Translations under genes and position numbers: made by a program | Origin: DATAFF01 sp044870245 | GTDB taxonomy: Bacteria; Pseudomonadota; Alphaproteobacteria; Rhizobiales; Aestuariivirgaceae | Reading direction: 5' to 3' | NCBI GenBank assembly: GCA_044870245.1 | Contig: JBIOYR010000069.1 | Coordinates: forward strand, 1 to 64,000 | DNA length: 64,000 nt | Shown: positions 60,383 to 64,000 of the stretch, one piece after another | How positions within the stretch are numbered: position 1 is the stretch's first letter | How the letters are laid out: each line of letters opens with the position of its first letter | Notes under the pieces: generated by a model | Databases searched by the model: none | Told to the model about the DNA's origin: nothing | What the model saw: only the letters and a program-made list of their open reading frames with translations

Positions 60383-61054
60383 GTGATAAGCGTCCTCTCC
60401 GAAACCGCCATCGAGCATCTGATCCAGGATTACGGTCTCTGGATCGTGTTCACCGTGGTGATGTCCGAGAGCATGGGTGTTCCGTTACCGGGAGAGACGA
60501 CCCTCGTGGCGGCAGGCATCTACGCAGGCAGCACCAATGGAATCGATCCCTATCTCCTTGTGGCGGTGGCCGCCGCAGCGGCGGTTCTGGGAGACAATAT
60601 CGGTTATGTGATCGGGCGCACGATCGGATTGCGCCTGCTTTTGCGATACGGGCCGTATGTGAACCTCACCGAGGCACGTCTCAAACTGGGCCGTTACCTG
60701 TTTCTCCACCATGGCGGCAAGATCGTGTTCCTCGGCAGGTTCGTGGCCCTTCTGCGGACGTTGACCGCCATTCTCGCCGGCGCCGATCAGATGCCGTGGC
60801 CGCGCTTCCTGTTCTATAACGCCTGCGGTGGAATTTGCTGGGCGGCGGCCTTCGGATTCGGAGCTTATTTCTTCGGTGAGAAGGTCAGGTCGATCTCCGG
60901 TCCCATCGCCATAGCCTTGCTTTTCGTAGCAGTCACGGTGGTCTTTGTCGGGGCGCTCTACCTTCATCGCCACGAGGAGGAACTCCAACGGCGGGCGGAA
61001 CAGGCGTTCCCTGGCCCTCTCCTCCCGAAACCGCTGCGCAGCGACGCCCCTTGA
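60383..61054 (+). CDS. DedA-family membrane protein
   Basis: This is a 223-residue protein with a GTG start. It has five or six hydrophobic segments and the DedA/VTT signature: ESMGVPLPGETTLVAAG, GDNIGYVIGR, FLGRFVALLRTLTAILAGAD and FLFYNACGGICWA. The conserved Glu and two Arg residues are present. The family includes undecaprenyl-phosphate and phospholipid flippases, needed for envelope homeostasis. Confidence 0.92.
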   Translation: MISVLSETAIEHLIQDYGLWIVFTVVMSESMGVPLPGETTLVAAGIYAGSTNGIDPYLLVAVAAAAAVLGDNIGYVIGRTIGLRLLLRYGPYVNLTEARLKLGRYLFLHHGGKIVFLGRFVALLRTLTAILAGADQMPWPRFLFYNACGGICWAAAFGFGAYFFGEKVRSISGPIAIALLFVAVTVVFVGALYLHRHEEELQRRAEQAFPGPLLPKPLRSDAP

Positions 61055-61263
61055 TCGCTGCGAATGCTGAGCGAGGCTTAGCTTCCTGAACAGGCGGGTT
61101 AACTATTTCACGGGTTCAACGGCCGCCGCCGAGGCACTTTTCCGCATGGCCGCAGCCGCAGATTAAGAAACCAAAAACCTTGGGTCCCACGTCTGCGAGT
61201 CTTACCGGCTGCAGTTGTGGTATAAATTCGGATAACCATCGCCATGACGAAGAATGCCGCCTA

Positions 61264-63378
61264 ATGAACATACGCCTGAGCCAGTTCCTGTTTCTCATGA
61301 TCGCACTGGCCGGACTGTTGGTCGGGCGATCCGCTCTTGCCCAGGCTCCGGAACCGACTCCGGAAAAGCTCCGTACACTGACCGACCTGCTTCGTGATCC
61401 ATCGATTCAGGCGTGGTTGCAAGCACAATCGAAGAGCAAGCCTCCAGCAACGGGAGAGAGCTCCACGTCCACTCGATCAGCGAGTTTTCAGGAGGTGATC
61501 GTCGGTTACATCGATTCGACGCGTCAATTTCTGCGTGAGCTCGCCGCAACGGCTCCAAAGCTGCCTGGCGAGCTGCTCCAGGCCTGGTCCACGCTGTCGG
61601 CAGAAGTTCAGGAACGAGGTCCCGTCAGCGTCGTTGCGCTTCTTGCGCTGTTTGCGGTTCTCGGATTCGGAGTGGAGTGGTTGTTCTGGTGGGCGACTGC
61701 CGGCGTTCGCCGGTCGATAATTGCGATGAGCCTGGATACTGCGAAGCAGCGCCTGCATGCGGCGTGGACCCGAACAATCTATGGCATGGGCGTGTTGCTG
61801 GCATACGCCATCGGCAGTGTCGGTGCGTTTCTTCTTTTCGACTGGCCGCCTGTCCTCAGAGAGGTGGTGCTCTCCTATCTTTTGGCTTTTCTGGTGATCA
61901 GGCTGACCTTGGTGCTCGGAAGGATTGTTCTAGCACCCGGTGCCGAGCGCTTTCGAATCATTCCGATGGCCGACGTGACCTCGCGGTTCTGGTTCATCTG
62001 GTCGGGAATCCTGGTCGCCTATTTCTCAGTCGTGAAGGTCACCTTCGACCTTCTGCCTTCGCTGGGAGTCAGCCGCGTCGGCGACTACCTCTTCGGGGTG
62101 CTGTGCGGGATCGGTCTGCTCGGGCTTGCGCTCTATGTCGTGTGGTTCCATCCGGCATTGGACGGTCGCCCGCGAGAAAATCATAAGCACTGGATGGGCT
62201 CTACGCTGCTTTCGCTATATCTGTTCGTCGTCTGGCTCCTTCTATTCACGGGCTCTGCGACACCCTTCTATATTGGCGTCATTCTATTGCTGCTGTGGAT
62301 CGCGGTTCATATCAATCATCTGGCAGTACCGCATGTCTCGCGCCCGGCAGGAGTCGAGCCGACCAATGGTGCGGTCCATTCGCTCACCACAGTCACATGG
62401 GAACGCGGCATAAGGGCCGTGCTGTTGATCGGCGCCGCGTGCCTCATCGCATGGATCGCCGGGCTTGACCTCGGCAGCTTGAGTGAAGGCAGCACGACAG
62501 CGACTCGGTTGCTGCGCGGCGCGATCAACGTCGTGATAATCGTGCTCCTCGCCAACTTCGCCTGGTACCTTGCACGCGCCTGGATCGATCATCGACTCAC
62601 GGTTGCTGCTGGCGAGGCTGATGGCGATCAAGCGCGCCGTGATGCGAGAATGCGCACGCTTCTACCCATTGTCAGAAACGTGCTGTTCGTCGTTCTGATC
62701 GTCATGGCCGCCCTGGTTGCGCTTTCCTCTCTCGGGATTGAAATCGGTCCGCTGATCGCCGGGGCCGGTGTTGTCGGCGTAGCGGTCGGCTTCGGCGCGC
62801 AGACCCTGGTCAAGGACATCATCTCGGGGATATTCTTCCTGCTCGATGATGCGTTCCGGGTCGGCGAGTATATCGAGAGCGGCAACATCCGCGGCACTGT
62901 CGAAGGATTTTCCCTCCGCTCAATCAAGCTCAGGCACCAGCGCGGCGCTTTGCACACGATTCCCTTCGGCTCGCTCGAGAAGATCACGAACTACTCGCGC
63001 GACTGGGCGATCGACAAGATCATGGTGGGGGTGACCTACGACACCGATCTCGCCAAAGTGAAAAAGATCATAAAGGAGATCGGAAAGGAGCTGCAGGCAG
63101 ATCCAGAGCTTGCGCCATTCATCCTGGAAACCTTGAAGATGCAGGGTGTCGAACAATTCGGAGATTTCGCCATTCAGATCCGAATGAAGATGATGACGAA
63201 GCCGGGCGAGCAGTTTGCCATCAGGCGTCGGGCCTATGCTCTCATCAAGCGGGCCTTTGACGCCAACGGTATCAAGTTCGCCTATCCGACGGTGCAGGTT
63301 GCGGGCGGCGAGCAGGCAACTGCAGCAGTGGCCCAGCAGGGAATCGAGCTGCTAAAGCCACCAACGCCTGCCGCTTGA
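61264..63378 (+). CDS. Mechanosensitive ion channel, MscS family, with extended N-terminus
   Basis: This is a 704-residue protein. A signal peptide (LFLMIALAGLLVGRSALAQ) is followed by a periplasmic part and about ten hydrophobic helices. The pore helix and MscS domain lie at the C-terminus: AGVVGVAVGFGAQTLVKDII, then GYIESGN-like FRVGEYIESGNIRGTVEGFS and PFGSLEKITNYSRDW. It is longer than E. coli MscS (286) and resembles YbiO/MscM-type large channels. It releases solutes under hypo-osmotic shock. The ATG at 61264 starts the signal peptide; the frame upstream does not fit one. Confidence 0.93.
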   Translation: MNIRLSQFLFLMIALAGLLVGRSALAQAPEPTPEKLRTLTDLLRDPSIQAWLQAQSKSKPPATGESSTSTRSASFQEVIVGYIDSTRQFLRELAATAPKLPGELLQAWSTLSAEVQERGPVSVVALLALFAVLGFGVEWLFWWATAGVRRSIIAMSLDTAKQRLHAAWTRTIYGMGVLLAYAIGSVGAFLLFDWPPVLREVVLSYLLAFLVIRLTLVLGRIVLAPGAERFRIIPMADVTSRFWFIWSGILVAYFSVVKVTFDLLPSLGVSRVGDYLFGVLCGIGLLGLALYVVWFHPALDGRPRENHKHWMGSTLLSLYLFVVWLLLFTGSATPFYIGVILLLLWIAVHINHLAVPHVSRPAGVEPTNGAVHSLTTVTWERGIRAVLLIGAACLIAWIAGLDLGSLSEGSTTATRLLRGAINVVIIVLLANFAWYLARAWIDHRLTVAAGEADGDQARRDARMRTLLPIVRNVLFVVLIVMAALVALSSLGIEIGPLIAGAGVVGVAVGFGAQTLVKDIISGIFFLLDDAFRVGEYIESGNIRGTVEGFSLRSIKLRHQRGALHTIPFGSLEKITNYSRDWAIDKIMVGVTYDTDLAKVKKIIKEIGKELQADPELAPFILETLKMQGVEQFGDFAIQIRMKMMTKPGEQFAIRRRAYALIKRAFDANGIKFAYPTVQVAGGEQATAAVAQQGIELLKPPTPAA

Positions 63379-63620
63379 ATCAGCCAGCTCGATATTATCC
63401 TTAACGCGAATGTGTGATGGCGTATGCAAAGTACAGTTTTGCCAATAGTTCCGTAGAGGATTTGCCATCGTTTCCCTGAATTGGGGAGACATTGTGTGAT
63501 AAAGTAGCCATCTTAAAGACTTAGCTGTACTTTGCTCAGTGTTAAAGCTGATTTTAAACACTATCAGTACAGAATAAGCCAAGAGCGCTTCTTGTTAAAC
63601 AAGATTTGCGGAGAGTACCT
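63379..63620. promoter_or_regulatory. Relatively AT-rich control region with inverted repeats upstream of the RND pump
   Basis: GCAAAGTACAG at 63426-63436 is inverted exactly as CTGTACTTTGC at 63525-63535, 88 bases apart. CTTGTTAAACAAG at 63591-63603 is a perfect palindrome 18 bases before the GTG start. AGTGTTAAA and TTTAAACACT (about 63538-63562) form a further imperfect pair. The base composition is visibly more AT-rich than the flanking genes. Confidence 0.5.
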
Positions 63621-64000
63621 GTGCGCGCGTTGATCCATTGGTGTCTTAAGACCAGAGCGCTTATTTTAGCAGTGGCACTGATCATTCTCGGGTTCGGGAT
63701 ACAAAGGATTTCGCAGCATGGCCTGGAGATCCTGCCAGAGATTTCGGCCACGACGGTTGAAATTCAAACCGAAGCGCTCGGCTTGTCGGCCACCGAAGTC
63801 GAACAGATGATCACGGTGCCGCTCGAGGCCGATCTTCTGAACGGTGTGCCCTGGCTGAAGAACATCCGGTCCAATTCGATCGATGGATTGTCTTCGATCC
63901 AGCTGATCTTCGATCCTGGAACGGATGTGATGAACGCTCGACAAATGGTCCAGGAGCGGCTCACGCAGGCGCATGCGCTGCCCAACGTATCCAAGCCGCC
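63621..64000 (+). CDS. RND efflux pump, CusA/CzcA-like heavy-metal type (partial, cut at the right edge)
   Basis: The GTG at 63621 has GGAG seven bases upstream; 126 codons are open to the window end. The N-terminus shows the first transmembrane helix (LIHWCLKTRALILAVALIIL) and then VEIQTEALGLSATEVEQMIT with PLEADLLNGVPWLKNIRS. This is the start of the periplasmic porter domain of heavy-metal efflux RND proteins (CzcA/CusA/HelA), distinct from the drug-type pump at 34.2 kb. The metal specificity lies outside the window. Confidence 0.88.
   Translation, partial: MRALIHWCLKTRALILAVALIILGFGIQRISQHGLEILPEISATTVEIQTEALGLSATEVEQMITVPLEADLLNGVPWLKNIRSNSIDGLSSIQLIFDPGTDVMNARQMVQERLTQAHALPNVSKP

Overview
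The window is GC-rich bacterial chromosome, most likely from an alphaproteobacterium of the Hyphomicrobiales (rhizobial) type. That placement is an inference from gene content: two class III adenylate cyclases with TolB-like and TPR parts, polyamine-type and amide-type ABC operons, TadE pseudopilins, an acoXABC set, an NDUFA9-like protein, and dense ATGA-coupled operons. I see no rRNA, CRISPR array or intact insertion sequence. The only mobile-element trace is the tail of a serine recombinase beside a tRNA-Leu gene.

Layout. 1-2.1 kb: a cyclase gene cut by the left edge, the recombinase remnant, and tRNA-Leu(CAG). 2.1-7.2 kb: an NDUFA9-like reductase followed by a four-gene polyamine/opine-type ABC importer. 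7.2-15.2 kb: two TadE-like proteins, an oxalate decarboxylase-type bicupin, an EamA exporter, aldose 1-epimerase, a small basic protein, an FAD oxidoreductase, an orphan NitT/TauT-type binding protein and a GNAT acetyltransferase. 15.2-22.4 kb: a very large multicopper oxidase with a C-terminal FG-GAP-like region, convergent with a Tat-exported molybdenum hydroxylase, its 2Fe-2S subunit and a diheme cytochrome c. 22.5-29.8 kb: a small lytic transglycosylase, tmpAB-like phosphonate oxygenases, an L,D-transpeptidase with a YPR-repeat tail, a glutathionyl-hydroquinone reductase, an esterase and a second cyclase. 29.9-34.2 kb: acoXABC. 34.2-38.5 kb: an RND efflux pair. 38.9-44.9 kb: a five-subunit branched-chain/urea/amide-type ABC importer with a formamidase. 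45-52 kb: mostly singletons (a phosphatase, a patatin, HdeD-like, AI-2E-like, P460-like and ZIP-like proteins) plus two paralogous phage-type small proteins.

The most coherent and least familiar unit is 51.8-59 kb. A leftward operon encodes a hotdog-TetR fusion regulator, an LLM flavin monooxygenase, a VOC protein, an acyl-CoA synthetase, a flavin reductase and a cytochrome P450. It diverges from a second hotdog-type protein. The 136-base divergent region holds two copies of one palindrome, each over a predicted -10 box, so a self-regulated, acyl-CoA-responsive catabolic regulon is a reasonable hypothesis. An enolase-superfamily gene converges on it. The right end carries a DedA protein, an MscS-type channel and the start of a CusA/CzcA-like RND pump, whose promoter region is relatively AT-rich and contains inverted repeats.

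Functions are assigned from motifs read in translation. No database search was run, so substrate specificities are inferences.
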